DNA from: Dryocosmus kuriphilus
Lineage: Eukaryota > Arthropoda > Insecta > Hymenoptera > Cynipidae
NCBI GenBank assembly: GCA_038277395.1
Contig: CM076191.1
Location: 24,896,983-24,960,982, forward strand
DNA length: 64,000 nucleotides
Direction of reading: 5' to 3'
Shown: in pieces, positions 44,857 through 57,454 of the stretch
How the letters are laid out: every line of letters begins with the position of its first letter
Numbering within the stretch: the stretch's first letter is position 1
Made by a program: the position numbers and the translations under genes
The notes under the pieces: generated by a model
Databases searched by the model: none
Told to the model about the DNA's origin: nothing
Seen by the model: only the letters and a program-made list of their open reading frames with translations

Positions 44857-46186
44857 AAATCTGCCCGCTTCGCGGGCACATTCTCATCGCGCGCTTCGCG
44901 CAAAGTATGAGCGCGCCTAGGGCGCGCGTCTGTTGGCACTCGCGCTTCGCGCTCGACATTTGACTCGCGCTACGCGATCGGTGTTTCTGGATAGTATAAA
45001 CCTTTAAATTAAAAATTCCAAAAGAAATTATTTTACTTAAGGCTCTAACGCCCTTAAGGAATACATTCTCATCATGACACTCGCGCTTCGCGCTCGATAA
45101 TTACATTTTTTAAAACGCATTGTAGATTCGTAAAGTTTTTTAGTGATTTTCCAAATTTTCACAATAGAGGATTTCGATTCTTAAAAGTAAAACGATGAGT
45201 CTTATAAATAAATTTTGTAGCTCTTTCCAAGGTGAACAATTCTGCTTGTTAATATTTTCTCATATCTTGCAGAGTTTTGCTGAAAAGTGGTTTTCTTTAT
45301 ATTTCATAACATATTTCACGAATAACTCAAAAAATACGCGTCTGCTCAAAAAAATGATAGAGAGCAAATTTGTAGATCTTTTTCAGGCCAACAACTTTGT
45401 TTATTATCATTTTTCCGTATCTCGCACAGTTTGGCGGGAAATTTGAAAATATTGATTTTTATTAACGTTTTATCGATTAAAACAAAAACCGTGCATTTTA
45501 TCAAAAAATTGTTAAAACAAAATTTGTAGATATTTTTGAATTGAACAACTTTGTTCTTTACCAATTTTTTGTATCTTGAATATTTTGGCGGGAAACCAGA
45601 GTTTTTTAATTTTAATAGCTTTTTCTTGATTAAAACAAAAACTGTTCATTTTATCAAAAAACAGTTAAGACAAAATTTGTAGATATTTTTGAGATGAACA
45701 ATTTTACTTTCTTACATTTTTTTGTATCTCTCATAGTTTAGCCGGAAAATGGATTTTTTGATTTTGTGAAAACAGTTTTTGATGGATAAAACCATAACCG
45801 TTGGTCAAAAACCGCTGGTTAACGAACTCGTCCTTTCTTTTTACCCCTTAAAGAAGTGTACCAAAGCGCATTCCAATCCGATTAGTCCTTCGAAAGTTAT
45901 CGCGGTCACAGACGACGACGACGACAACGACGACAACAGACAGACAGACACGGTCGTAAAAACCGTTTTTTCTGACTCAGGGGGTCTCAAAATGTGGAGA
46001 TTTCATGAAATCCGCGAAAGCCAAATTTTGCATAAATCTAATACCTTCTCTGATGAGAATGTAAAAATTGCATTTTTCAGCCAAACTGTGTAAAAAATGA
46101 AGAAATTTACGTTTTAGATATAAATTCATTGATTGGTGAGCGCGAGACAGGTGATGAGAATGCGCCTGAGTAGCGGGCAGATTTTT
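44857..46186 (+). repeat. family R repeat, copy E (most complete)
   Basis: Begins AAATCTGCCCGCTTCGCGGG and ends, after the usual GATGAGAATGT at 46052, with GATGAGAATGCGCC then GCGGGCAGATTTTT (46152-46186). These ends are inverted relative to each other, a possible terminal inverted repeat of about 30 bp. Four internal units start near 45218, 45369, 45521 and 45675 (spacing 151-154). The distal part has CCAATCCGATTAGTCCTTCG, then GACGACGACGACGACAACGA and ACAGACAGACAGACACGGTC. A frame open from 45779 to 46093 is discussed as a finding. Confidence 0.88.
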
Positions 46187-46229
46187 CAATAACTTTAAAT
46201 AACTTTTTATTGACTGTATAGTAATGTAT

Positions 46230-47170
46230 TTTTTGATTAAAAGAACGGTATTATACGTTTAATGAAGAAAGTATGGGTTGTATCAAAAAATGGTTTAAGG
46301 GGAATTTGTAGCTTGTAAGGTGAATAATTCTGCTTCTTGATATTTTCACGTATCTCGCATACTTTTGCGGAAAAATAGATTTTTTTATACGAATTAACAT
46401 ATTTCACGAATAACTCAAAAACTACGCGTCTGATCAAGAAATTGATAGAGAGCAAATCTGTAGACCTTTTTAAGATGAACAACTTTGTTTCTTATTATTT
46501 TTCCGTATCCTGCATAGTTTAGCGGGAAATTTGAAAACCTTGATTTTTAATAACGTTTTATCGATTAAAACAAAAACCGTGCATTTTATCAGAAAATGGT
46601 TTAAACAAAATTTGTAGATCTTTTTAAATTTAACAACTTTGTTCTTTACTATTTTTCTTTATCTTGAACATTTTGGCGGGAAACCAGAGTTTTTAAATTT
46701 TAATAGCGTTTTCATGATTAAAACAAAAACCCTTCATTTTATCAAAAAACGGTTTTAAGGCAAAAGTTGTAGATCTTTTTGAGCTGAACAATTTTACTAT
46801 CTTACATTTTTTTTGTATCTCTCATAGTTTAGCCGGAAAATGGATTTTTTTATTTTGTGAAAACCGTTTTTGATGGATAAAACCATAACCGTTGGTCAAA
46901 AGTGGCTGGTTAACGAACTCGTCCTTACTTTTTATGCTTTAAAGAAGTATGCTAAAGCGCAACCCAATCCGATTAGTCCTTCGAAAGTTATCGTGTTCAC
47001 AGACTACAACGACGACAACAACGACGACAACAACAACAACGACAGACAGACACCAACGTAAAACATGTTTTTTCGGATTCAGGAGGTCATGAAACGTAGA
47101 GATTTCATGAAATCCGCGAAAGTCAGTTTTCACATAAAACTAATACCTTCTCATTGAGATGAGAATGTAA
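46230..47170 (+). repeat. family R repeat, copy F
   Basis: Follows copy E head to tail. It lacks the GC-rich proximal palindromes but keeps four internal units near 46301, 46457, 46609 and 46764, the ACG/ACA tract (47006-47045) and the terminus GATGAGAATGTAA at 47158. It shares with copy C the variant ending CTCATTGAGATGAGAATG, so these two form a subfamily. Confidence 0.88.
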
Positions 47171-47274
47171 TTAGTCAATTCACTTCAATAATTTAGAAAT
47201 AATTAATTAGGATTATGACAAGCGTTTTATTTCTTTTACAATAACTAATAATTTAATCCAATAAATTCGTTTAA

Positions 47275-48591
47275 GGGCACGTTACACTCAAATAACTATA
47301 TTACCGACCTCAATTTTTTGGGGTCATCAATTTTTTTTTTTTTTGAATCAAAGAACTTTTTTGTAAACAAAATATCCGACTGAAACTTTGGGAAATGCAA
47401 GAGAGGTCAATAAAACCATGTTCATGGGGCATTATTTCTCATCTGCTCCAACATTTTAAATCACAATTTTTGATTGCCTTCATATTTCCAGAATTTGTTT
47501 GCCTACTTCATGGTAGTTTACCCCCCAATTTACAGACATTTGTTACCAGCCATTTCCAAACGACAGGGGGTGGAATTTTCACCCGTAACTTCCGTACCGG
47601 TATTTTCAAATGTCAATAAAATCTTTTCTAGAAACGCGTATTGAATTTTCTATGGATGATCTCGAATGTATTTTTTACGTCCTTTCATTCTATTATATCA
47701 ATTTTTTATTATTTTTCCATTTTCAGAAAGAAATTACTGAATTAAATGTTTATTTAACTTTTTCTATCATGCGGGCACTTTTGATTTTTTTAAAACTAAT
47801 ATCAGAAGAAAAATTAATATTTTGTCAACAAAATATTATAAAGACAAAATGGGATGGCTGATAGTATCGGAGATACGAGGTTCGATAGGAGCGAGCCTCT
47901 CGCCCGCGCGTTCGTATCAGTCTCAATCACCGCGGCTACGGGCCACGTCACTGGCAAATGCACCAGCTCATGCCCCATGCCAGCGCGCAGACAAGAGGTT
48001 TGCTTCAATCGAGCCCCATATCTCCAATACTATCAGCCATCCCATTTTGTCTTTATAGGATTTTGTTGTAAAAAAGTTAGTCTTTCTTTTGATATTAGTT
48101 TTAAAAAATCAAAAATGCCCGAAAGATAGAAAAAGTTAAATAAACATTTAATTCAGTAATTTATTTCTGAAGATGGAAAAATAATAAAAAATGGATATAA
48201 TAGAATGAAAGGGCGTAAAAAATCACCCATAGAAAATTCAATTCGTATTTCTAGAAAGGAATTTATTGCCATTTAAAAACACCAGTACGGACGTTATGGG
48301 TTAAAATTTCACCCCCTGTAGTTTGGAAAGGAATGGTAAAAAAGTCAGTAAATTGGAGGGTAAACTACCAACAAGTAGACAAACAAATTATGAAAATATG
48401 AAGGCAATTAAAAATTGTGACTTAAACTTTTGGGGCAGTTGAGAAATAAATGTACTTTATTCGAGTATAGGAACTTCGTCGGAAATTTTTTTTTCAAAAT
48501 TCCTACTCGAATAGTTCTTAGGCTTCAAAAAAATTGACAAACCCAAAAAATTGAAGTCGGTAATATAGGCATTTGAGTGCGTAAAATGTTC
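47275..48591. mobile_element. long inverted-repeat element with TTAA target, copy E-type
   Basis: Both ends are flanked by TTAA (47271-47274 and 48592-48595). The arms read GGGCACGTTACACTCAAAT and, reversed from the right, GAACATTTTACGCACTCAAAT; both then continue with TATATTACCGAC. Complementarity runs inward for about 600 bp. The centre is GC-rich (47880-48010), where AAAATGGGATGGCTGATAG pairs with its complement near 48032-48050. A TTAA duplication is the mark of piggyBac-type insertion, so this may be a piggyBac-mobilised element; no transposase is present. ORFs in the centre (47814-48129) are readings of the palindrome. Confidence 0.8.
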
Positions 48592-48595
48592 TTAA

Positions 48596-50918
48596 AATAA
48601 TAAAAGTTTTTCCCATCGAATTCTGAAAAAAAAACTAAGTCAAATCGACCTGCCTGATCTGAAACAAGTAGTAGCCACTGTCTTGTAGCCGTATAGCTGC
48701 ATTAATCGACACTTTTTTCGTGCAATAAAAGCAGTAAAAAAGTTTCAGTACCAGCACGATTTAGCTAGTATATACACAAAAATCTAACATACCACTCATT
48801 CAAAAAGTATACACTTAATAAACAATCTACAAAATAAGGAAAATTCCAAAATAAGTCTTATATTTGAACTATCCAGAAAATTAGCAATCAAAGGAATAAA
48901 TTAAAAATTCTTATCTTTACTTTTGATTTTGCGATTCAAATAATAAGAAATCAGAAAGTTTCTTAAGGACTTGAAGTTTCTATGTGATCATCTTTCAAGT
49001 TTCCCGCGTTAGGATTTATCGTGACGTCAAACCGCGAAAATGCGGAAGATCTAAAAGTCGCGCGTTCTGAACTAAGCTTAGCTTTTAATCTCCCTTAACT
49101 CTTATTATGCGCGGGATCACCTCCGGCTCTCTCGTTTAAATTAATCCTTCGATATCGAGGAACAGTGATTAATAAGCGATCATAAACTTTCATTAAACAA
49201 ATATTTCCAACCATACATTCTTACTGTCTATTATTTATGCAAAATTATACACTATACTTTACCATAATCTTGAATGAAAATTACGACTGTTGACTAAAAT
49301 TGATTGGAAAACGAAGATATTCAAATAACTAAATTTAAATAAACAATGATAACCTCAATTTTTTTCATGCCTATGATGTACAAAATATTGTATCGGGCGT
49401 ACGCATAAACAATTTTGGCTCGAATAATTTTTGTCACCTCAAACCGTTATACTCGCTTTCAACTCTGTAAGTACACAAACTAGATTTTTCCAATCGATAT
49501 CGATATTTTTCTTTAATGAATCAGCTTTTCTTCTAAAAAGGAAACTTTTTTTAGTTACGAAGAATATTTCTCGGGAGCCGCAGAAGGAAGATAAAAACGT
49601 ATGAATGTTTTTCGTCTACGATTCTTCCGTTCACCTTTTCTGAGCTCGTTTGATTTTTCCTTTTTTTATATTACATTAAGAGCGCCTGATTTCCCTCGAA
49701 CATAATTTTCCAAGAATCCGATCAAGTAGACTGTAGCTCTACAGTCCTTCGAGGAATTCTTTTCTATTTTCTCGTTTTGAGCTTCAATGGCTGTCCAAAT
49801 CCCCTCTCACTTTTGTAAATCCCGGCAAGGAAAGACTAGATGCATTTCGTCGAGCCAAATGTCGATATTAACTTTTCGACACAAATCTCAGTAGGGTCTT
49901 TTCCTGTATGCCGAAATCATCCTACATTTAATGAAAAGCTCAAGAAATCGATCAACTTCGAATGCGTCAAGTTCATATTGTTAAATTTCTTCTATGAAAA
50001 TTTATCTGTATTTTAATGAGAACCATCCAAATAGAATTGTAGATAATATTTTAAAGAATAAGAAGATCAACGATGAAAATTGAATTAAAGTTACAATTTG
50101 TTTCTAAAGTGAAGAAAAAATACAATATCACAAATGAATAATGTTAAATAAAGAATAAAAGATTAAAATATTATTTTATGAATCACAGCTAGATTTTTCT
50201 TTTAAAGTTTATTTTATTTAAGACAATTATGAAACATCTTTAAGAGTTAGGTAACATCATCAAAAATATCCAATTACAAAATAATTACGCATTCCCTGGG
50301 GTGCCAGACGCAGACACTGAACCGCTAATAATGTGGCCTAATATTCATATGTCGTAACATTCAGAGTTTCAGTGAGATGGGAATGAGCATTGAGTAAGCA
50401 AAAGCACTCAGCATTTATTCGGGGAAAATAAAAAAACGACAGGCTTATTTGTACTAAGTATCTACCTACCTACTACCTAGTTAACATTGAAATTTAATGT
50501 TACGATATGTGTCCAGATTGTACCTAGAAATGTGGCATTCTGCTTGAAATGTAGAGGAGAGGCGAGCACAAACCAAACGTCAGCGTGTCGACATATAATG
50601 TGAAAGCTCGCTTTTATGACGTTTCGACCTTCAAAAATGCATTAAGCCCACATAAAGAGACCCAGAACAGACTGCCAGAGCACATCGACGTGTTCAACGT
50701 CACCTTACAACGCCGATGGACCATCAAATTTTAAAGCTCTCTCGTATATCTATCGTGTGTCGTATAGAGTAAGAATTCAACTGTCCCATTTTATCTGTAT
50801 TCTCAGCACGAAATACGGAATAAAAAATCTCTTAAAGTGGAGAAATCTTTTGAAATACCTATAAAAAAGCTATAATATCTTTTGGAACGACAAAATTTTT
50901 ATATTAATTCTCTGAAAT
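48596..50918. other. intergenic DNA, no supported gene
   Basis: No protein domain or repeat recognised. 48960-49200 and 49560-49900 are less AT-rich and single-copy here. The first contains CGTGACGTCAAACCGCGAAAATGCGG, a CRE-like plus Runt-like pair, which may be chance. Confidence 0.45.
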
Positions 50919-50944
50919 TACAATAAATATGTGAGAAGCGAGGC

Positions 50945-51840
50945 ATGGACGGAGTGGATAGTGTGAGTAGTAAAATAAAAATAGTTTCATGGAACATTGC
51001 GGGATATAAAAAAATTTTTGGGGTGTGGGATTTTTTAAAAGGGTATGATGTGATCGCATTGCAAGAAACATGGTTAGAAAAAAATAATGAAAAAAGTGTA
51101 TGTCAAACACTAGACAGCGACTATAAGTGGTATGGCAAAAGCGGCTGAGAGAGTATTTAAGAAAGGAAGAGCAAAAGGAGGGCAACTGTTAGGAATAAGC
51201 AACAGAACTTGTAAAAATAGAAATATAAGGGTGAGTGAGTGGAACTTTGGTTTGATCGTGGAGGGGTTAGGAAATAGAAAGCAAAAATTGAGAATAGTCG
51301 CATTATATAACAGTGCAGGAATTTCAAAGATGGGGGGAGAATTGAGAAAAATTATAGAAAATATAGGAGTAGAAGAGAATGTAATAGTAATAGGGGACTT
51401 ATTAATAATAGTATTATTAATAATATTAATAATATTATTAATAATAATAATAATATTAGTAATAATGTGAGGATAGGAGGGCTGCAAAGCAGCAATGAGA
51501 TCGCTGAGGAGGAGTATGTGGATAGAAAATCGACAAATAAAATTGTGAACGCGGAAGGAAAAAAAATGGTTGAGCTATGTGAAGATCCGGAATTGATAGT
51601 TTTGAATGGGAGAACAAAAGGGGATTGGGAAGGAGAGTTGACATGGGTTGGACATGGGGGAGGTTCAGTGATCGACTATGCATTAAAAAGGGATAATGGG
51701 TCAGAAAATATTGTCGAAAAGATGGAAATAGTGACAAGAATAGAGTCGGACCATCTACCTATTACACTAGTATTGGGAATAGAAAAGGGAAAACAATTTA
51801 AAAAAAGGAAAGAGGGCAAAAAGGGGGAGATGTTCTTTAA
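50945..51840 (+). pseudogene. LINE endonuclease domain, interrupted
   Basis: It nicks the target DNA that primes reverse transcription. It starts MDGVDSVSSKIKIVSWNIAG, with the conserved WN, then DVIALQETWL with the catalytic Glu. A frameshift near 51130 follows. IVALYN and VIVIGD follow, and beyond the interruption ELTWVGHGGGSVIDYAL and ESDHLPITL close the domain (the last holds the conserved SDH). The GDFNAR-type motif expected after VIVIGD is missing; instead a (TTA/ATA) tract (about 51402-51468) reads as a run of Leu and Ile and shifts the frame. Confidence 0.88.
51402..51468. repeat. ATT/AAT microsatellite inside the LINE endonuclease
   Basis: About 65 bases of mixed TTA/ATA trinucleotides lie exactly between VIVIGD and RIGG, at a catalytic motif. 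It is probably an expansion after insertion, or it arose in the source copy. Confidence 0.85.
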
Positions 51841-52330
51841 ATGGAATGAGAATAAAGAAGAGGAATATAAAGAGGGAATGAGGAAAAAATGGAGTGGAAG
51901 GAATGATAATGATTCAGTAGATGAGAGATGGGGGAAGTTGATTATTAAAATAAAGGAAGTCGCGAGAGAATTGGGGATGGTTAAAAAGAGGAGTAGAGGT
52001 GAAGAAGATAAAGAGAAACCGGGGAAAGGAGTCAAGGAACAGAGGAAAAAGGTGTCGGAGGCATTGAAAGAATACTTAAAAACTAAAGAAGAGAGAGAAA
52101 AAGGAGTACTAAGGGAACGGAGGAAGAGGTTAAGAGCGCTAGGAATTAAGAAAAAGAGAGAGATAGAGGAAGCAAAATGGAGGGACGTGGAGTCCAGCAG
52201 AAGTGGCAGGCAATTTTGGCAAGCGATGGGTAAGTTTAGACCGAGAAGGAAGCAGAAGGGAAAGGGGATAACAAAAAAGCAGTAGATGGAGCACTTTTAG
52301 GAATTACTAGTAGCGCAGAGACGAAGGGAG

Positions 52331-54374
52331 ATGGAAGAAAGAGTAGGCGTAGAGGAAGGGGAAAGGGAAGAGGAGCAGAGGGAAAATGAGGAAGAAATGG
52401 AAAAACTAAATGCAGAAATAGGTCAGAGGGAGGTTAGGGAGGCGCTAAAGGAATTGAAAAACAACAAAGCCGCTGGGGAAGATGAGATAACAGCGCAATT
52501 CCTGAAAAATCTGCCACAGGAATGGATAACGGAACTGAGTGAGATAATCAACCTAATGTGGATAGAGAGGGAAATAGCGAGGGGATGGGAGGAGGCTAGG
52601 ATATATCCTATTTATAAATCAGGGGACGAGGAATCAACAAAAAATTATAGAGGAGTGGCTTTACTAGACGTGGGGTACAAATTGATAACAAACATAATGG
52701 GAAAAAGATTAAGGGAGTGGATAGAGAAGAAAGGAATAATAAAGGAGAGTCAAGCAGAATTTAGAGAAGGAAGAGCCACAGGGGACCATATCTTCGTATT
52801 GAACAGTCTGGCGGGTAATAAATTAAGAAGGAAAGGGGGAAAACTTTATGTTGCGTTCATAGATTTCAAAAAAAGCGTTCGATTTGGTAGACAGGGACCG
52901 GATGATAAAGAAACTAGAGAAAATAGGAATAAAGAGGCGGATGATGAAAATGATCAGGAGAATATATGAGAAGACAACCAACTCGATAATAACAGGGGAA
53001 GATGTATCGGAAAAATTTGAAACGTGGAGGGGAGTAAGACAGGGGTGCCCGTTGAGCTCAACATTATTTATAATAGGGCTGAATGATCTAGAAGACGAAT
53101 GGGAGAGAAAGAATGAGGGAGGGACAGTAATAAGGAACAAGAAAATATATGCATTAAAGTTTGCTGACGATGTAGCTGTAGTAGCGGACGATGCGATGGG
53201 TCTGAAAGAAATGCTCAAAACACTGGAGAAGTATTTAGATAAGAATATGATGGAGGTGAATGTAGAGAAGAGTAAAATAATGATACTTAGAAAAGGGGGG
53301 AGAAGAAAGAAGGATGAAAGTTGGAAATTTAAGGGGAAGAGTCTAGAAATAGTGGATAGATATAAATATCTTGGTTTTTGGTTTTCGACAGGCATGACTT
53401 ACAGGAAACATTTACAGAATATCGGGAAGAAAGCGCAGATAGCGGCGAACGCAACATGGGGGATAATGAAAAGGGCAAGAGTAAAGGGGTTGAGTAGAAG
53501 ATTATATTTAATGAATGCACTAGTAAAGTCAGGCTTCATGTATGCGGTAGAAATATGGGGATGGGGAAGAAGGGAGGAAATGGAAAAGGCACAGGGAAAA
53601 TGCGTAAAAATGGCAATTGGGGTAAATAACAACACACCGGGATATTTATGGAGAATGGAGGCGGGAGTTAGAAGGATAGAAGTAGAAGTTAGAAGAAGAG
53701 CGGGAGAGTATATCAGTAAGATAGTGCAAATGGAAGATGATAGGTGGCCTCGAATATGTCTAAGAGAAGAAATAAGAGGCATTGAGAATGGATGTCCAAC
53801 AGAATGGGGTAGGGAACTGTAAAAGGCAATGAGGGAAATAGGGAATGGAATAACATGTAAGAAAATGAGAAACCAGGAGGAGCTAGAGGAATTAAATAAA
53901 GAATTAGATAGAGAAGTAAAGATAAAAGAAGAGCAGGGAATACAAGAGAATTGGGGAAGAATTGATAAATCAAGGTACTGTGATTGGCACAAAGACTGCA
54001 AAAGTAATGCAGAGAGGGAGCAGTATTGGGAAAGAGGGAGTATAAAAGAAAGAGATAAAGAACAATGGGCAAGACTGAGGTGCGACAATGTAGGGAAGAC
54101 GTGAAAAAAAGGTTTTAAGGATTTAGGATGTCGGATATGCCGAGAAGAAACGGAATCACTAGAGCATAACATAAAATGTGCGAAGGTGGCAGAGGCGTTA
54201 GGGGGGAAGGAGGCAAAGTGGGTTGAGAATTGGCGGAAAAAGGAAGATGGTTTAGACAAAAGGGGCAAAATAATAAATGTGCTGAGAAAAGAGCCGATCA
54301 CTGAGCTATGCGGATATATACGGAAATTTCAAGAAATGGTTAGAAGCAAAAGGGAGGAAGAGAGGGATGAATGA
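52331..54374 (+). pseudogene. LINE reverse transcriptase and C-terminal Cys/His region
   Basis: Reverse transcriptase starts within the frame from 52331, after a stop at 52283. ALKELKNNKAAGEDEITAQF, then IYPIYKSGDEESTKNYRGVA and ESQAEFREGRATGDHIF are typical LINE motifs. A frameshift near 52880 interrupts the Asp-containing FIDFKK(A)FD motif. The frame then runs from 52884 with RQGCPLSSTLF and the catalytic FADD near 53160. Stops occur at 53820 and near 54102. GCRICREETESLEHNIKC (about 54130-54180) is the C-terminal Cys/His motif. It copied the element's RNA at the nicked target. It is inactive as it stands. Confidence 0.9.
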
Positions 54375-54547
54375 ATGAGCGGAAGGAGGAATGATGTACG
54401 GGCGATGTTTTTAAAAAACTTGTAATTGTATTTAGACACTTTCGTAATGTAGAAATCATGATTGTATAGAGGGAAGAATTGTAAAAGGCTGTAAAAGTCA
54501 TACAAGGAATAAAGCATTATATATATATATATATACAATAAATATGT

Positions 54548-57437
54548 TTCATAATTATATTTCAGAGTAGCCAATTAAGTATATTCTCAAGTAATAATAA
54601 CACAACTATAGAATAACGTGCCGTAAAATAACATAGTCTGGAATTATGAGTACTCGATCGGGCAACCGAGGAATGACTCGAAATTGGTTGAAATCGTGGA
54701 AATTTTTTTCTTAGCAACACATAGGATAAGCAGTACAGTCACTGCTAGCGGATAGTCTTTGCTAAGGCAACACTTTAGGGTCGAATTAAAAATTACGACA
54801 CGAAGAAAATTTGATTTTGACGCCATTTTCTGGTGAATTTGACATCGCGGTGTAGTTTGTAAATCTACCTTTTGTATAAATTCCAAATTATTCTGTAAGT
54901 CCTATGGTTAAATACCACATTGCTTGAATCCATAAACCAATTTTCAGTTTGCAGTTTTTACTGAGAAAATAATCATTGACATGAACTACTGGAAGAAACT
55001 GACTCCAATAGTAGTGGTCAAGGGATGAATTTCACTGTCACATCCTAAATTAGCAGACTTATTTTACTTACTAAAAGATCAGCCAAATGTAAACTCTCCA
55101 TACGTCGATGAAAGTGTCGACGAGGAGCATTTTGATATAATTTTATAAACTCTGCGGTAAAAGTGACATTACGTACAGTAGCAGACCACGTTATGCACTG
55201 TGAGCTTTGTTTAAAAGCTTTCCATACATGTTCCTAGTTTTATCTATTACTACACAATCAGGATATGACATAATAAAATATGATCCAACGTTTGCTTTTT
55301 ATGGCTTTCAATCATAAACATTTATAATAAACATTTATTTATCTTACGTGGATTTGAATTACGCAGACACATTACACCTTAAAGTATATTTCATCCTTTT
55401 ATAATTTTTCTTCACACGATAAGATATTAATATTTGGCTATAATTATTACCAAAAATTAAAGGTAATCAACAGTTTTTACCACATTTGTCGATAGATAAT
55501 AAGAATTAATGGTTGGACACTACTGAAGGAGCATGCCGATTACCATTTTTCTCATGACAGCTACCGTAATTTTGGAAAAAAATATTTCCGACGAAAAACT
55601 TGTTCATTTAGAAGCATCTAAAATATTTAGAAGTCCCAATTTTTTGGGAATTGATTAGGCTTATTTACAATATCGAATATTCTTGTAATCTGGATTTAAA
55701 TATCTCAGATGTACATAATATTTACACCTGCATTAGGCCTAATTGGCAAACGAACTTGAAGATTCGTTTTATAAAAAAACGTATGCAAACGGTTATAGCT
55801 ATTTATTTAAAACTTTTTCAAACTGAAAACAGATCAGTTAGTCCTTCAATCTTCTCTGGACATGAAACACCTAGATGGTATTAATTTAATAGTTTTGCCT
55901 GATAAAACGTATTTCAATATTGAAGTATATTATAACAAAATAAAAAGCCTTCTTTAACGATTACTTTAAGTCGATAACGAGTAAGAAAACGAGCGATGAT
56001 TCTATTCTTTCTTTGATGAAGATTAAATTGTAGACACTGTTTCTTTGTAAATAATCTAAAAATAAAATAAAATTTATTATTTTTATATGACCATATCTTT
56101 CTTAAATTTTATTCACTAAGAGATTTAAGCATTATTGATTCATAAGGAAAAACTGACTAGAGAGACACCGCACAGTGCTACGGAATAAGGTGCCCGTGGA
56201 CAAATTAACTTTTGACCAAAACTGTGTTCAAGCGGAAACAATTTCTAAGATTTTTTAATGTGAAACTATTCGATGAGAAACCTTTTTTAATTTAAAGCTT
56301 TCTAAGCAAAAGGTCAAATCTCATTTAAGAATTAGTTTATTTAAAAACTGTGATTTTCTACCAATAAAAAGTTTCTACTAAAAAGAGTTAGTTAATTATC
56401 AGTTTTCAATTTAAAAAGTTAGTTTTTGCTAAACATTAATAAAAAGAGATCTCTGAAAGTTAATTCGTGAATCGACTTTTTTTTAATGAAGCGCTCGTTA
56501 GGCAAAACGCGAGTGGCTGTTTACGTGCGAGAAAGCGAAATATACCCACTGTAGCGAGAAATAAGAGTGAGCTCGTGAACGAAAATAACAGCGCAAACCA
56601 CAATTGAGAATCGGTGTTATACTCGTATGCATGCACCTACACCATTATATGATCCCGTGAAACACATTCACAGAATTCATTTTTATATAGAATCGGAAGC
56701 CGATAAAGGTGCGGAAGTAGCTCGATAGCGCTTAGAAATGCATCAGACAGGTGCAATAGACGGATGGTTTAGGAGCGTCGATTTCCTAAGAAAATTCGTG
56801 CTCTACGAATTGCCACGGATATTTGCTGCAGTTATCTCAAACACTAGTACGCGAACATTTATTGCTAAGCACTTAAAACTTCGTCGTAAAAAACGCAATT
56901 TACTTTTATTTCGTGACCCATTTTCACATGAATAGAGCTGTTGCATGATTTATAACAACTACACTTTCTAATAGTTCATTATGTGCTCTTTCCATTGGTG
57001 AAGAAAAAAGATGGTTTAAATGCTTGATTTTAGAGTATGGGAGCGGTCCCTAATATGGCACATCTAAAACAGATCTTTGAATTTTTAGAATAATATAAGC
57101 GATTTTGTTGCAGTAAACTACGAAGCATGTAGTTTGACATTTTAGGCTTTCGTAAAAAAATCACGTGCATCAAGTAATCTGCCTTATTCCTTAATGTAAC
57201 GCAGTACTAACTTGTCTTGTAATAGCAAACGAAAAATGACTTTTTACTAGTAAAGAACAAACTTGAATAAAATTAGGTGTTTAAAAAATGGTTATAAAGT
57301 TTTAATAATAATATTTTGTTTTGAAAGCTTTTCATAAAACTTCAAAACTTTTTCAAAAAGATTACGTACCTAACTTGAAAACCGAAGAAAAGATTACGAA
57401 GCGATTAAGAATGTATAATATTATTACACTATTAAAA
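54548..57437. other. AT-rich DNA, no supported gene
   Basis: No recognisable coding region. 56460-56760 has higher GC and an ORF (56738-56935) without a known domain. Not called. Confidence 0.5.
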
Positions 57438-57454
57438 AATACATTCCGTTAAGA

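Larger units (their letters stand above)
50933..54533 (+). mobile_element. non-LTR retrotransposon (LINE), full length by its duplications
   Basis: A 3.6 kb insertion flanked by ACAATAAATATGT (50920-50932 and 54535-54547; 14 bp if the preceding T is counted). It ends in a (TA)n tail. Endonuclease, reverse transcriptase and a Cys/His motif follow in one ORF2-like order; there is no ORF1 and the leader is only about 12 bases. The coding strand is very purine-rich. The clade is one of the apurinic-endonuclease LINEs (Jockey/R1/I-like); I cannot be more precise. The frame is broken in at least five places. Confidence 0.92.

Noticed and set aside
47629..48260. Two further TTCTAGAA sites as heat-shock elements
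   Set aside because: They are the same position in the two arms of the TTAA-bounded inverted repeat, single and without extra pentamers or a promoter.
53399..54301. 300-codon minus-strand ORF
   Set aside because: It is the shadow of the purine-rich LINE coding strand. The plus strand has clear reverse transcriptase motifs; this frame has none.
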